DNA of 64,000 nt from Pseudomonas sp. Fl4BN1 (GCF_009908285.1 NZ_JAAARM010000020.1:61232-125231); one strand, 5' to 3'. Positions 33,168 to 42,565 are shown, counted from the stretch's first letter. Translations and numbers: made by a program. The notes: a model not told the origin generated them from the sequence alone.

Positions 33168-34574
33168 TCAGTGCATGAAACCTTCCATGAACCCGGCGAC
33201 CCGGCTGGCCAAGCGCCGCCGCCAGGGGGCCGAGGCCGGGTTGGCCAGGGTCTGGTCTTCATGGACAAAGCTGCGAATGATCGCGTTGTAACCCAGCCAG
33301 CGACACGGCTCCGGCTCCCAGGCCCGCAGGGCGTCCAGGCCGCTCTCGGGCAACACCCAGGGCTGGCGCACCAGCGGGCTGTCCCGTTCGAGGATCAGCT
33401 CAGCCAGGGTCCGCCCGCCAAGGTGGCTGGCACCCACCCCTTCTCCGCCATAACCACCGGACAAGGCGATGCCCTTGCGCCGGTCGCAGAGCATGTGCGG
33501 CCTGAAGTGCCGGGACATGCCCAGGTTGCCGCCCCAGGAGTGGGTGATGCGCACATTCTTCAGTTGCGGGAACAGCTCGCCGAACAGGTAACGGCGCAGC
33601 GCCACCTCATCCTCGCTCAGGTCGAAGTTGTGGCGCAGCTTGCCGGCGAACCGATAACCACCGCGGGCACCAAACACCAAGCGGTTGTCCATCGAGCGCT
33701 GGCCGTAGGTGACCTGGCGGCTGCTTTCGCTGAAGGCTTGGCCCTGGCTCAGGCCGATCTCATCCCAGATCGACTCCGCCAACGGCTCGGTGGCCACCAG
33801 CAGGCTTTGCACCGGCAACTGATAACGGCCCAGGGGCGGCAAGGTCACCGAGTAGCCTTCCACCGCGGGCACTATCCAGTGGCTGCGCACCGCCGCGTGG
33901 GCGGTCTGCAGGCTGCCGGACTGCCAGTGGGTCACTGGGCTGTTCTCGTAGATGCTCACCCCCATGCGCTCCACCGCCCGGGCCAGGCCGCGCACCAGCT
34001 TCGCCGGCTGGATGGTTGCGCAATGCGGCGCATAGATGCCGCCATACGGTTTGGCCACGCGGATCTGCTGGGCCAACTGCTCGGGGTTGAGCCAGTGGTA
34101 GTCGTCCTGGTTCAGGCCCTGGGCGTAGAGTGAATCCAGGTACTGGCGCAGGCTGGTTTCCTGCTCGGGGTAGCGGGCGGCGCAGTACAGCACCCCGCCC
34201 TTGCGGTAGTCGCAGTCGATGCCCTCGCGCTGGAGCACCCTGGCCACTTCATCGGGAATGCCATGCAACAGGTCGAAGGAGGCCCGGCGCTGCTCCGGTG
34301 ACAAGCCGGCCAACAGGCGGTCTTCCCCTAGCAGATTGCCCATCAGCCAACCGCCATTGCGACCCGAGGCGCCAAAACCGGCGGTCTGCGCCTCGATGAT
34401 CGCGACCTTGAGCTGGGGCGCATGGCGCTTGAGGTAATAGGCAGTCCACAGCCCGGTATAACCGGCACCGATGATCGCCACGTCCAGATCCAGGTCCTGC
34501 GCCAGCGACGGCCGCGACAACAGCGGCTCGTCGAGCTGGTCCATCCACAAACTGATACTGCGCCACGCTGGCAT
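33168..34574 (-). CDS. FAD-dependent amine oxidoreductase (DadA/PuuB-like)
   Basis: A 468-residue flavoprotein of the DAO family, similar in layout to gamma-glutamylputrescine oxidase PuuB. The dinucleotide-binding motif AIIGAGYTGLWTAYYL is followed by AGFGASGRNGGW, a hallmark of this group. C-terminal blocks include SWGGNLGMSRHFRPH and LSGGYGGEGVGASHLGG, which contact the flavin. The start MPAWRSISLWMDQ has GGAG eight bases upstream. Together with the cupin and the PotF-like binding protein it forms a probable amine or polyamine oxidation unit. The substrate is inferred. Confidence 0.88.
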   Translation of the reverse strand: MPAWRSISLWMDQLDEPLLSRPSLAQDLDLDVAIIGAGYTGLWTAYYLKRHAPQLKVAIIEAQTAGFGASGRNGGWLMGNLLGEDRLLAGLSPEQRRASFDLLHGIPDEVARVLQREGIDCDYRKGGVLYCAARYPEQETSLRQYLDSLYAQGLNQDDYHWLNPEQLAQQIRVAKPYGGIYAPHCATIQPAKLVRGLARAVERMGVSIYENSPVTHWQSGSLQTAHAAVRSHWIVPAVEGYSVTLPPLGRYQLPVQSLLVATEPLAESIWDEIGLSQGQAFSESSRQVTYGQRSMDNRLVFGARGGYRFAGKLRHNFDLSEDEVALRRYLFGELFPQLKNVRITHSWGGNLGMSRHFRPHMLCDRRKGIALSGGYGGEGVGASHLGGRTLAELILERDSPLVRQPWVLPESGLDALRAWEPEPCRWLGYNAIIRSFVHEDQTLANPASAPWRRRLASRVAGFMEGFMH

Positions 34575-34625
34575 GCAAGCACTCCGCAACCCGAACTTCG
34601 AATGCGGCGATCCTAGTGCCTGCCC

Positions 34626-35441
34626 TCAGGCGCTGTCTTGCGCGCGTGTACGCAAAGAAATTTGCTTGGCATAGGCCTTGGGCGACTGCCCGGTGTGCTG
34701 GCGAAAGCAGCTATAGAACGCCGACAGCGAATTGAAGCCGGCGGCAAAGGCCAGCTCGTCGATCCGCAGCGGTGGCGTGGCCTGGTCCAGGGCCGCCAGC
34801 AGATGCTGCAGGCGCGCCTGGTTGACGTAGCGATAGAAGCTTTGCCCGAGCACCTGATTGAGCAGGTAGGAAATCTGGTTACGGCTGTAGCCGCATTCAC
34901 GGGCCACCCGTTGCAGGTCCAGTTCCGGGTCGAGATAAGGCTGCTGGCGTTGGAAGTACTGCTGCAGGTCCTCGGCCATGAAACTCAGCTGGCGCGGCGA
35001 CAGCCCCAGGCGACTGGCCGCCGGACGCAGGCTATCCGAGACTTTGCTCGGCACCGGCTCGCGCACCAGGGAAGCGTATTCATTGACCCGCCAGATCAGC
35101 CCGTCACGCACGGTAATGGCTTCACTGGAGCGAAACGACACCAGCCCCTGGCCGCCCCGCAACGTCACCTGATACTGGATAAAGGCGGTGTCGCCATCCA
35201 GGCGGATGCGATCGCTGTGCTCCAGGGCCTCGTCGGGCGCGCGCGGCATGCTCACGCGCACGTATTCACGCAGCTCATCGAGGCCCAGGGTGCGGTTCTG
35301 GAAGAAGTCGTGATACTGCACTTGCGGGTGGTACAGCGCCATCACGCCATCCAGGTCACGGTGCTTCCAGCACAAGTGATAACGCATCACGATGTCGCCG
35401 GTGGCCTGGGTTTGCAGCGGCCCGTCATCAGGGGCAGACAT
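34626..35441 (-). CDS. AraC-family regulator with N-terminal SnoaL-like domain
   Basis: A 271-residue protein with an unusual layout. Residues about 10-130 resemble a SnoaL/NTF2-like fold (HRDLDGVMALYHPQVQYHDFF ... RDGLIWRVNEYASLV), normally a small-molecule binding or catalytic cone. Residues about 165-265 form an AraC double helix-turn-helix (LQRVARECGYSRNQISYLLNQVLG and IDELAFAAGFNSLSAFYSCFRQHTG). The SnoaL part probably binds the inducer. It lies immediately upstream of the FAD oxidase gene on the same strand and is the likely regulator of that unit. Confidence 0.83.
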   Translation of the reverse strand: MSAPDDGPLQTQATGDIVMRYHLCWKHRDLDGVMALYHPQVQYHDFFQNRTLGLDELREYVRVSMPRAPDEALEHSDRIRLDGDTAFIQYQVTLRGGQGLVSFRSSEAITVRDGLIWRVNEYASLVREPVPSKVSDSLRPAASRLGLSPRQLSFMAEDLQQYFQRQQPYLDPELDLQRVARECGYSRNQISYLLNQVLGQSFYRYVNQARLQHLLAALDQATPPLRIDELAFAAGFNSLSAFYSCFRQHTGQSPKAYAKQISLRTRAQDSA

Positions 35442-35686
35442 AAGCTTCTCGAACAGACAAAAAACCCAGCTTGCCGAACTTCGGCAAGCGCTTCAATGAG
35501 CAACTGCTGGCGGCAGGCGACGGAGCCCGGCGGATGGCATGAGTTGCAGCAGAAACCCTCAACCAACCGCCAGACGGTGGTTAAAAAAACTGCGAGCGGT
35601 CACCTGCCGATGCTATTTTTAAACCCTCAACCGATCGGGTCATTGACGATCCGGTCGTTCCTACCGCGAGCACAAGGAAGCGCTCA

Positions 35687-35977
35687 ATGAATCAAGGTGG
35701 GCCGCCGATGAACAGAGTCTGGGCCAGTAAAGTCACCTTTCCAAACGCCTGTCAGCTGATGCGCTGGCATTTTCATCCCATGGGTTTCGAGGCCAACATG
35801 GATGCGCCCGGCAGCATGATCGCCAGGCTCTTCGACCGTGCCAGCGGCGAAACCATGCTCGCCATCGCCGGTATCCCCTGTGCCACGCTGATGAGCGCCG
35901 CGGATGTCGAACGAATAATCGAGGCAGTGGAAGACGAACTGGAGGCCTTTTCTCCATCCCTGGCATTCAAGGCCTGA
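35687..35977 (+). CDS. DUF1652 family protein
   Basis: A 96-residue small protein of DUF1652, a family largely confined to Pseudomonas and of unknown function. The core FPNACQLMRWHFHPMGFEA followed by AGSM-type and GIPCATLMSAADVERII blocks identifies it. The first ATG has AAGGAAG seven bases upstream; an internal ATG at 35708 could also serve. It is probably cytoplasmic and is followed by a strong terminator shared with the convergent helicase gene. Confidence 0.8.
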   Translation: MNQGGPPMNRVWASKVTFPNACQLMRWHFHPMGFEANMDAPGSMIARLFDRASGETMLAIAGIPCATLMSAADVERIIEAVEDELEAFSPSLAFKA

Positions 35978-36014
35978 ACACACTGCGCTAAACAACACCC
36001 TGACCTATAACCTC

Positions 36015-36040
36015 AAGCCCGCCTCGCCAGCGGGCTTTTT
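36015..36040 (+). terminator. Intrinsic terminator after the DUF1652 gene
   Basis: AAGCCCGC and GCGGGCTT form an 8-bp stem with a seven-base loop and run into five T residues on the plus strand, ending at the stop codon of the convergent helicase gene. Confidence 0.75.
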
Positions 36041-38556
36041 CAGGTTGCTTGCCGCAGGTCCTGGAAGTACGGCTTGTCGCGGGGCACCCGATCCGAAGCC
36101 TTGGGCGCATTGCCCGCCGCCGACTCCTGGCGATCGACGTACCAGTAGCAATGCTTGACCGCCCGAGTGATGCCGACATAGGCCAGGCGCAGGATCTCGT
36201 CCTTCTGCGCAGTGTCGTAGGGTTCGGCGTCGCCGTCCTGGCCAAGCCCGGCCATGCGATACAGCTGATTCTTGTAAGGCGAACTGCTCAGGTGCTGACA
36301 GTCACCCAGCAGGAACACCGCATCCGCCTGCAATCCCTTGGCACTGTGATAGGTCAGTTGCTTCAAGCGGCGAGCGGCTGGAGGCAAGCTAGAATCAACA
36401 TCAACTATTTGTGAAATATGTTCTTGAATCAATAACTTATCGCTAGTTTTTCGAAACAACATCAAGATGCTATCGCCTTGCCGATAGTGCTCCGCCAAGC
36501 GCTGGGCCAGCCCCTGATCGTCACGATCCAGCACCTGCACCGGCCATAGCTCCCTGGCTTCGCCGCTGGCCTTGGACTTCTTGCCGGCAATCGCCGGGAC
36601 CACCCGGACAATGTGCTCGGCCGCGTCGATCACATGCTGGTGGCTGCGGTAGTTCTCGCTGAGCATCACCCGCGTGGTCCCCGGGGACGGGAACTGCTGG
36701 TTGAACTCGATGAAATACTTGGGCGAACTGCCCCGCCAGCCGTAGATCGACTGCCAGTCATCGCCGACGCACAGCAAGGAGGAATGCTGGGCGCCGCGCC
36801 CCACGTGCAAGGCCGCGCCACGGCTGCGAATCTCCCCGAGGCAGGCCTTGACCCAGGAGACGATCTGCGGCGAAACATCCTGGAACTCATCGATCATCAG
36901 GTGCGCCAGCGGCCTCAGGCAGGCGTCGCTCAACAACTTGAGGTTCTCCGGCGAGCGCTCGCTGAACAGGGCGAACATCCGGTTGTAGGTCATGATCGGC
37001 GGCGACTGGTCCAGCAGGTGGTCTTCCAGGGCCCGCCAGAACAGGCTCAGGGCCTCAAAGAAGAAACGGTCCGGGTCATCTTGGGCAAAGCTCATGTTGC
37101 CGACGGCAGCGCCAACATCCAGGCCCAGGTTCTCGATGAAAGCGGCTGCCGCGACAAAACAATCCAGCAACGGCGCCGAACTCAGCTCACCCTTGACCCG
37201 GTAATCGAAGCCCGGACCAGCACTGACACTTGCCGAAAAAGCGCCAAGAGAACGCTTTGAATGCTCATAACTATCAAGCCAAATCAATGGCTTACGGCAG
37301 AAAGCTTGAAATAGGGTGCGCTTGACCGCCCACTCCGCGCGCACCGTCAACTTGGCTCCTGGCCGGGTGATCTGCGGACTTTCCCGAGGATCAAAACCCA
37401 GTACCACCCAGGCATCCAGCTCCGGCGCATAGCCGTGGCAATGGAACAGCGAGCCGTTGATCTCAAAACTCTGGCGCTGCGGCTCGATGCCCTTGATCGG
37501 CCAGGCGCCCGCACGAAACCACAGGTCCTCCACCGCATCACAGAGTTCTTCATCGCGCTTGGCCGCCAGCTCGGTGACCGCCATGCGCTTTTGTACATCG
37601 GGATGATCGCGTTCCAACTCCTTGAGTTGCAACGCATGGCGCAGCAAAGGCTTCAAGGCCAGGCGAAAGCGCTCATCACTGCGGTAGAGCGCCTGATAGC
37701 AGGCATTCAGGTGGTTGCGCTGGACGTCGTTGATGCGCAGATCGAAAGGATTGCTGTCGACCTCGTCCTCGGCACCTTGCAGTCGTTCGCTGAGGTTCTC
37801 GAAAGCCTGCAGGCGCTCGAAGCCCGGCAGGCTGCGGACCATGGGCAAGAGCCGCGAATGGAAGGTGCGCACCAGCTCCCGCGCCTCCCTGGGGTTGAGC
37901 ATCCGGCCCCACAAGGCGAAGAGTTCCACTAGCTTATTGATGAAATCCTTGCGCGACTCCCGGGTGAAGGTCACCACGGTCATCGAGTCCAGTTCGAACC
38001 CCAGGTAGTGGGCGAGCAGCAACAGGCGCAATACCAGCGAGGTCGACTTGCCGGCCCCGGCTCCGGCAATCACCGCGGTGGCCGGAGTCTCGCTGAAGAT
38101 CATCTTCCACTGTGCGCTACTGGGCTGGGAGTGGGCCGGCAGCAAGCGGGCGACATCGGCCTTGAAGCGCTTCTTCAGCTCGGCGGTCAACGGCAGGCGC
38201 CAGTCATCGAACAAGCGCTCATCCACCCCGGGTGGCCGGTGCTCGGTGTTGCGGCTGTCGCGGATCAGCAGCACCTGGCGCCCTTCCTCAAGCCCTTCGA
38301 GCCGACCTTCCTGGTAGCCATAATCGACCCCCGCAGTGTGACCGCTGCGAAAACCGTCGGCCTGGCCGTGCAACCAGGACGCTCGATGCTGTGCTCGCAG
38401 GCGATTCAGGCCATGGCCAAAAAAACGCGCCGCCAGGCGTTTCAACAGGGGCATCTGGGCCAGCGGTAACAGTTCGGGAGGCAGATCGGGGGTGTGTTGC
38501 GACACGCGGACTCCAGGGGATGAGGCTGAGCGGTTATGGTCAGCGGATTTTTTCAT
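36040..38556 (-). CDS. UvrD/Rep-type superfamily 1 DNA helicase
   Basis: An 838-residue SF1A helicase. Walker A (AGAGAGKST, about 165-172), motif Ia (VVTFTRESRKDF), Walker B (MIDEFQDVSPQ), motif III (VGDDWQSIYGWRGSS), motif IV (LSENYRS), motif V (TYHSAKGLQADAVFLLG) and motif VI (YVGITRAVKHCYW) are all present, so it should be an active ATPase. About 160 residues precede the motor and are not recognised. The start ATG at 38556 is preferred over an upstream TTG. Two internal patches (about 36385-36470 and 37225-37310) are visibly AT-richer than the rest. No nuclease domain is seen. Role in repair or phage defence cannot be decided. Confidence 0.86.
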   Translation of the reverse strand: MKKSADHNRSASSPGVRVSQHTPDLPPELLPLAQMPLLKRLAARFFGHGLNRLRAQHRASWLHGQADGFRSGHTAGVDYGYQEGRLEGLEEGRQVLLIRDSRNTEHRPPGVDERLFDDWRLPLTAELKKRFKADVARLLPAHSQPSSAQWKMIFSETPATAVIAGAGAGKSTSLVLRLLLLAHYLGFELDSMTVVTFTRESRKDFINKLVELFALWGRMLNPREARELVRTFHSRLLPMVRSLPGFERLQAFENLSERLQGAEDEVDSNPFDLRINDVQRNHLNACYQALYRSDERFRLALKPLLRHALQLKELERDHPDVQKRMAVTELAAKRDEELCDAVEDLWFRAGAWPIKGIEPQRQSFEINGSLFHCHGYAPELDAWVVLGFDPRESPQITRPGAKLTVRAEWAVKRTLFQAFCRKPLIWLDSYEHSKRSLGAFSASVSAGPGFDYRVKGELSSAPLLDCFVAAAAFIENLGLDVGAAVGNMSFAQDDPDRFFFEALSLFWRALEDHLLDQSPPIMTYNRMFALFSERSPENLKLLSDACLRPLAHLMIDEFQDVSPQIVSWVKACLGEIRSRGAALHVGRGAQHSSLLCVGDDWQSIYGWRGSSPKYFIEFNQQFPSPGTTRVMLSENYRSHQHVIDAAEHIVRVVPAIAGKKSKASGEARELWPVQVLDRDDQGLAQRLAEHYRQGDSILMLFRKTSDKLLIQEHISQIVDVDSSLPPAARRLKQLTYHSAKGLQADAVFLLGDCQHLSSSPYKNQLYRMAGLGQDGDAEPYDTAQKDEILRLAYVGITRAVKHCYWYVDRQESAAGNAPKASDRVPRDKPYFQDLRQAT

Positions 38557-38779
38557 GGTATCCAGCAAATTGCTTGCAGGTCATTAACTTAAGCGATGAA
38601 TCGCAGGTTTGACACCAGCTATCGAATAAAATAACTATCTAATTTTACGATTGGATTACGGCATTTTTTGCGCTTTTTTTCGATCTATAGCTGATAGAAG
38701 ATGCACCTCATCAACCAACGGTTATCGTTTCTTGGCCCGAGTGTAACGTGCCATGACGAGCCCTAATGAGGAGACGATC

Positions 38780-39475
38780 ATGCTTGAACTCAGACCTTTC
38801 AACTCCCTGGGTGGCGCTCACCACGGCTGGCTGGATGCCCATCACCACTTTTCCTTTGCCGAGTACCACGACCCCAAGCGCATGCACTGGGGCAACCTGC
38901 GGGTCTGGAACGACGACGTGATCGCCCCCGGCACCGGCTTCCCACAGCATCCGCACCGGGACATGGAAATCATCACCTACGTTCGTGAAGGTGCTATCAG
39001 CCATCAGGACAACCTGGGTAACAAGGGCCGTACCGAGGCCGGCGACGTGCAAGTGATGAGTGCCGGCACCGGGATCGCCCACAGCGAATACAACCTGGAG
39101 GCCACACCGACCAAGATCTTCCAGATCTGGATCATTCCCAATCAGGCGGGCTCCGCGCCGTCCTGGGGTGCCAAGCCGTTTCCCAAGGGCCAGCGCGAGG
39201 GTTTCGTGACCCTGGCCAGCGGCAAGGCAGGCGATGAAGAGAGTTTGCGGATTCGTGCCGACGCACGCCTGGTAGCGGCCAACCTGAAGGCCGGCGAGAC
39301 TGCGGAGTATCACTTGGACAGCGGACGCCGGGCGTATCTGGTGCCGGCTACCGGGGTGATCGAGATCAATGGCTTGCGAGCCGAAGCTCGAGACGGTGTC
39401 GCGGTGGAGGATGAGCAGGTGCTGCGAGTGACGGCGCTGCAAGACAGTGAAATCGTCCTGGTCGACCTGGCTTGA
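38780..39475 (+). CDS. Pirin family protein (YhaK/YhhW-like)
   Basis: A 231-residue bicupin. The metal-binding pirin block FPQHPHRDMEIITYVREGAI with the later GTGIAHSEYN segment is complete, so the quercetin-dioxygenase-type metal site is intact. The chosen ATG has GAGGAG six bases upstream and gives the usual family length. The gene stands alone and is bounded by a bidirectional terminator. Proposed roles in the family include redox sensing and quercetinase activity; none can be assigned here. Confidence 0.9.
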   Translation: MLELRPFNSLGGAHHGWLDAHHHFSFAEYHDPKRMHWGNLRVWNDDVIAPGTGFPQHPHRDMEIITYVREGAISHQDNLGNKGRTEAGDVQVMSAGTGIAHSEYNLEATPTKIFQIWIIPNQAGSAPSWGAKPFPKGQREGFVTLASGKAGDEESLRIRADARLVAANLKAGETAEYHLDSGRRAYLVPATGVIEINGLRAEARDGVAVEDEQVLRVTALQDSEIVLVDLA

Positions 39476-39491
39476 AACGATCCGCGCAATG

Positions 39492-39528
39492 AAAAAAAGG
39501 GGCGACCGTGTTGGTCGCCCCTTTTTTT
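39492..39528. terminator. Bidirectional intrinsic terminator between pirin and pgm
   Basis: A 9-bp GC-rich stem (GGGGCGACC/GGTCGCCCC, loop GTGTT) is flanked by seven A and seven T residues, so it can stop transcription from both convergent genes. Confidence 0.9.
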
Positions 39529-39577
39529 GTCTGGCATGTCCCGGTTCGCCGACCAGCCGGCGCTTGCGGGCTGCCAG

Positions 39578-41224
39578 TCAGTTGCCGCTGATCGCTGCGT
39601 CCACCAGGGTCTGGGCTTCCTGCACCAGTTGCTTGAGGTGGTCGTCGCCGATGAAGCTTTCGGCGTAGATCTTGTAGATGTCCTCGGTGCCGGACGGCCG
39701 TGCGGCGAACCAGCCGTTCGCGGTCATGACTTTCAGGCCGCCAATCGCCTGATCATTGCCCGGCGCCTGGCTGAGGATCTGCTGGATCGGCTCACCGGCC
39801 AATTGGGTGGAGGTCACCTGCTGTGGCGAAAGCTTGCTGAGCAAGGCCTTTTGCTGCGGATTGGCCTTGGCGTCGACCCGGACCGAAAACGGCTCGCCCA
39901 ACTCATCGCACAAGGCGCGATAGGCCTGGCTTGGATCACGTCCGGTGCGGGCGGTCATTTCCGCTGCCAGCAAGGCCGGGATCAGGCCGTCCTTGTCGGT
40001 GCACCAGACGCCGCCGTCCTTGCGCAGGAAGGACGCACCCGCGCTTTCTTCACCACCAAAGCCCAGGGAGCCATCGAACAGGCCATCGGCAAACCATTTG
40101 AAGCCCACCGGTACTTCATACAAGCGCCGGCCCAGACGTGCCGCCACCCGATCAATCAGCCCGCTGCTGACCACGGTCTTGCCCACGCCGGCGTCGGCGC
40201 GCCATTGCGGACGGTTCTGGAACAGGTAGTCGATGGACACCGCCAGGTAGTTGTTCGGCGCCAGCAAGCCACCGCTCGGGGTGACAATGCCGTGGCGGTC
40301 ATGATCAGGGTCACAACCGAAGGCCACGTCAAAGCGATCCTTCAGGCCGATCAGCCCTTGCATGGCGTAGCTGGAAGACGGGTCCATGCGAATCTGCCCG
40401 TCCCAGTCCACCGACATGAAGCGGAAGGTGGCATCCACTTGCTGGTTCACCACCTCCAAGTCCAGCCGGTAGTGCTCGGCGATGGCCGACCAGTAGCGCA
40501 CCCCTGCTCCACCCAGCGGGTCCACGCCCAGGCGCAGCTTGGCGTTGCGGATGGCATCCAGGTCGATGACGTTGATCAGGTCGGCGACATAGGTGTTGAG
40601 GTAGTCGTGGCGATGAGTGGTTTCGGCCTTCAACGCCTGCTCATAGCTGATGCGCTTGACCCCGGCCAGCCGCGCCGCCAGCAGTTCGTTGGCCTTGGTT
40701 TCGATCCACTTGGTGATGTGGGTGTCGGCCGGGCCGCCGTTGGTAGGGTTGTATTTGTAGCCGCCGCTTTGTGGCGGGTTGTGCGACGGGGTGATGACAA
40801 TCCCGTCCGCCAGGCCCGAGGTGCGTCCGCGGTTGTAGCAGAGGATCGCATGGGACACCGCAGGCGTCGGGGTGTACTCGTCACCCGTGGCGATCATCAC
40901 CGTCACGCCGTTGGCCGCCAGGACCTCGAGGGCGCTGGCGCCAGCCGGGGTCGATAGCGCGTGGGTATCGATGCCGACAAACAGCGGGCCGTTGATGCCC
41001 TGGGATTCGCGGTACAGGCAAATGGCCTGGCTGATGGCCAGGACGTGCCATTCATTGAAACTCAGATCGAACGAGCTGCCACGGTGCCCGGAGGTGCCAA
41101 AGGCCACTCGCTGGGTGGGAACCGATGCATCGGGTTGACCGGTGTAGTACGCCGTAACCAATCGCGGGATGTCGACCAACAATTGCGTTGGTGCCGGTTT
41201 GCCCGCAAACGGACTGAGAGTCAT
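39578..41224 (-). CDS. pgm: Phosphoglucomutase (alpha-D-glucose phosphate-specific)
   Basis: A 548-residue phosphohexomutase interconverting glucose-1-phosphate and glucose-6-phosphate. The phosphoserine loop TPSHNPPQSGG (Ser147), the magnesium loop DPDHDRHG, the sugar-binding loop GFGGEESAGAS and the phosphate-binding ARPSGTEDIYKIY are all present, and TSGHRGSSF marks the N-terminal domain. GAGG lies six bases before ATG. It is a monocistronic housekeeping-type gene in glycogen and polysaccharide metabolism. Confidence 0.95.
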   Translation of the reverse strand: MTLSPFAGKPAPTQLLVDIPRLVTAYYTGQPDASVPTQRVAFGTSGHRGSSFDLSFNEWHVLAISQAICLYRESQGINGPLFVGIDTHALSTPAGASALEVLAANGVTVMIATGDEYTPTPAVSHAILCYNRGRTSGLADGIVITPSHNPPQSGGYKYNPTNGGPADTHITKWIETKANELLAARLAGVKRISYEQALKAETTHRHDYLNTYVADLINVIDLDAIRNAKLRLGVDPLGGAGVRYWSAIAEHYRLDLEVVNQQVDATFRFMSVDWDGQIRMDPSSSYAMQGLIGLKDRFDVAFGCDPDHDRHGIVTPSGGLLAPNNYLAVSIDYLFQNRPQWRADAGVGKTVVSSGLIDRVAARLGRRLYEVPVGFKWFADGLFDGSLGFGGEESAGASFLRKDGGVWCTDKDGLIPALLAAEMTARTGRDPSQAYRALCDELGEPFSVRVDAKANPQQKALLSKLSPQQVTSTQLAGEPIQQILSQAPGNDQAIGGLKVMTANGWFAARPSGTEDIYKIYAESFIGDDHLKQLVQEAQTLVDAAISGN

Positions 41225-41380
41225 GCAAAACCTCTGGAAAAGGATGGTTCGGGAATGGGCCGCAGTTTACTGGCAGTTTGACCGCAACGCGACGGAATCT
41301 ATCCCGGTATCCATGAGGCAATTTTTACTTTCGGTTGGTCGGCGAATGGATCATGAAGCGAGGGGTGATACGGCAGCCCG

Positions 41381-41400
41381 ATTGCCGGCAAGCCGCGCTC
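41381..41400. repeat. Single REP-like half
   Basis: ATTGCCGGCAAGCCGCGCTC matches the core of Pseudomonas REP units and lies in the gap between pgm and the oxidoreductase gene. Confidence 0.4.
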
Positions 41401-41423
41401 AAGCCAGAGGGAGGGAGAGGAAG

Positions 41424-41454
41424 ACGCCAGGCTTCGAGTGACCAAGCCTGGCGT
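41424..41454 (-). terminator. Terminator of the oxidoreductase gene
   Basis: ACGCCAGGCTT and AAGCCTGGCGT form a perfect 11-bp stem with a nine-base loop six bases after the stop codon; on the minus strand it is followed by the pyrimidine-rich CTTCCTCTCCC. Confidence 0.7.
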
Positions 41455-41459
41455 TGCAA

Positions 41460-42482
41460 TCAGGCCGGTTCGACCTGCAGCGCGACCCGTTCGCGGCATG
41501 GACACTCGTCCATGTAGCGGTGCGCCTCGACAAATTCACTGAACGGGAAGACCCGGGTCTTCAAGGGCAGCAGCACCCGATCCGCGGTCAACTGGTTGAT
41601 GTCCCGCAGCGCACGCTGCAGAGCCACCTGATCCTGGAGAATCCCCAGTTCCGGCTTGCCGGTAAAGTTGCCGATGCAGTGCACGAAGAACTGGATGTTC
41701 TTCTGGAACGCCGCGCAGGCAGGGAATGGTGTCTGGTTGCCGCCTTGCAGGCCGTACAACACCAGGCTGCCACGGGGCGCCAGGACATCGCCGAGCATCG
41801 ACATCTGCGGGCCGCCCAAGCCATCGAAGACCACGTCGACGCCGCGATTGTCGGTGAGCTTGTTGATCTGCATCAGCAGGTCCTGCTCTTCGGTGACGAT
41901 GACTTTCTCAGCGCCGAGGGACAGCAGGTTCTCACGTTCTTCAGCGCTCTTGGTGGCGGCAATCACCCGCACGCCCAAGGCTTTGCCCAACTGCACGAAG
42001 GACGGACCGGCACAGTGACTGGCATCGGTGACCAGGGCGAACTGCCCAGGCTTGACCCGTGCCAGGTCGGCGTAGGCGAAATAGGCAATCAACAGCGGCG
42101 TGTAATGCACCGCGGCTTCGATCGGGCTGAGCACATCCGGGTAACGGGTCAGGGCCGAACGCGGCAGAACGATCAGCTCGCCGTATACCGGATAATCGTT
42201 GGGGCTTTCAGCAGGAAAGCTGGCGACCTTGTCACCGACCGCAAGGTCCTCGACACCCTCGCCCACCGCGGTGACCACACCGGCCATTTCATGGCCGAGG
42301 CCAGACGGCAGGCGAGCATGGGACGATGCCAGGTTCTGCCGCCAGAGCACGTCATACCAACTGATACCGATAGCTTCGACTCGTACCTGCACTTCGCCTG
42401 GCGCAGGCGACGAGGCCGCATGCTCTTCGCATTTGAGCACCTCGGCCGGTCCAAACTTGTGAAAACGAATCGTGCGGGACAT
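41460..42482 (-). CDS. MDR-superfamily alcohol dehydrogenase / quinone oxidoreductase
   Basis: A 340-residue medium-chain dehydrogenase/reductase. The N-terminal GroES-like domain carries LGHEMAGVVTAVGEGV; the coenzyme domain has DASHCAGPSFVQLGKALG where most members show an AAGGVG glycine motif, so nucleotide binding may be unusual. Structural-zinc cysteines are absent, pointing to a zinc-free quinone-oxidoreductase-like enzyme despite the usual annotation. The start MSRTIRFHKF has GAGG seven bases upstream. It is divergent from a LysR regulator, which probably controls it. Confidence 0.83.
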   Translation of the reverse strand: MSRTIRFHKFGPAEVLKCEEHAASSPAPGEVQVRVEAIGISWYDVLWRQNLASSHARLPSGLGHEMAGVVTAVGEGVEDLAVGDKVASFPAESPNDYPVYGELIVLPRSALTRYPDVLSPIEAAVHYTPLLIAYFAYADLARVKPGQFALVTDASHCAGPSFVQLGKALGVRVIAATKSAEERENLLSLGAEKVIVTEEQDLLMQINKLTDNRGVDVVFDGLGGPQMSMLGDVLAPRGSLVLYGLQGGNQTPFPACAAFQKNIQFFVHCIGNFTGKPELGILQDQVALQRALRDINQLTADRVLLPLKTRVFPFSEFVEAHRYMDECPCRERVALQVEPA

Positions 42483-42541
42483 CGCAAACCTCGTCAAATT
42501 AACCTCTAATGCCACGAACTTTATCCGGGCTTTGAAAGCAA

Positions 42542-42565
42542 GACTATCAGTGCCTATTAATAGTC
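42542..42565. promoter_or_regulatory. Inverted repeat, candidate LysR operator
   Basis: GACTAT and ATAGTC are six-base inverted arms 12 bases apart in the gap between the divergent oxidoreductase and lysR genes, and they contain a T-N11-A arrangement. A smaller palindrome CTATTAATAG lies within. Confidence 0.35.
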
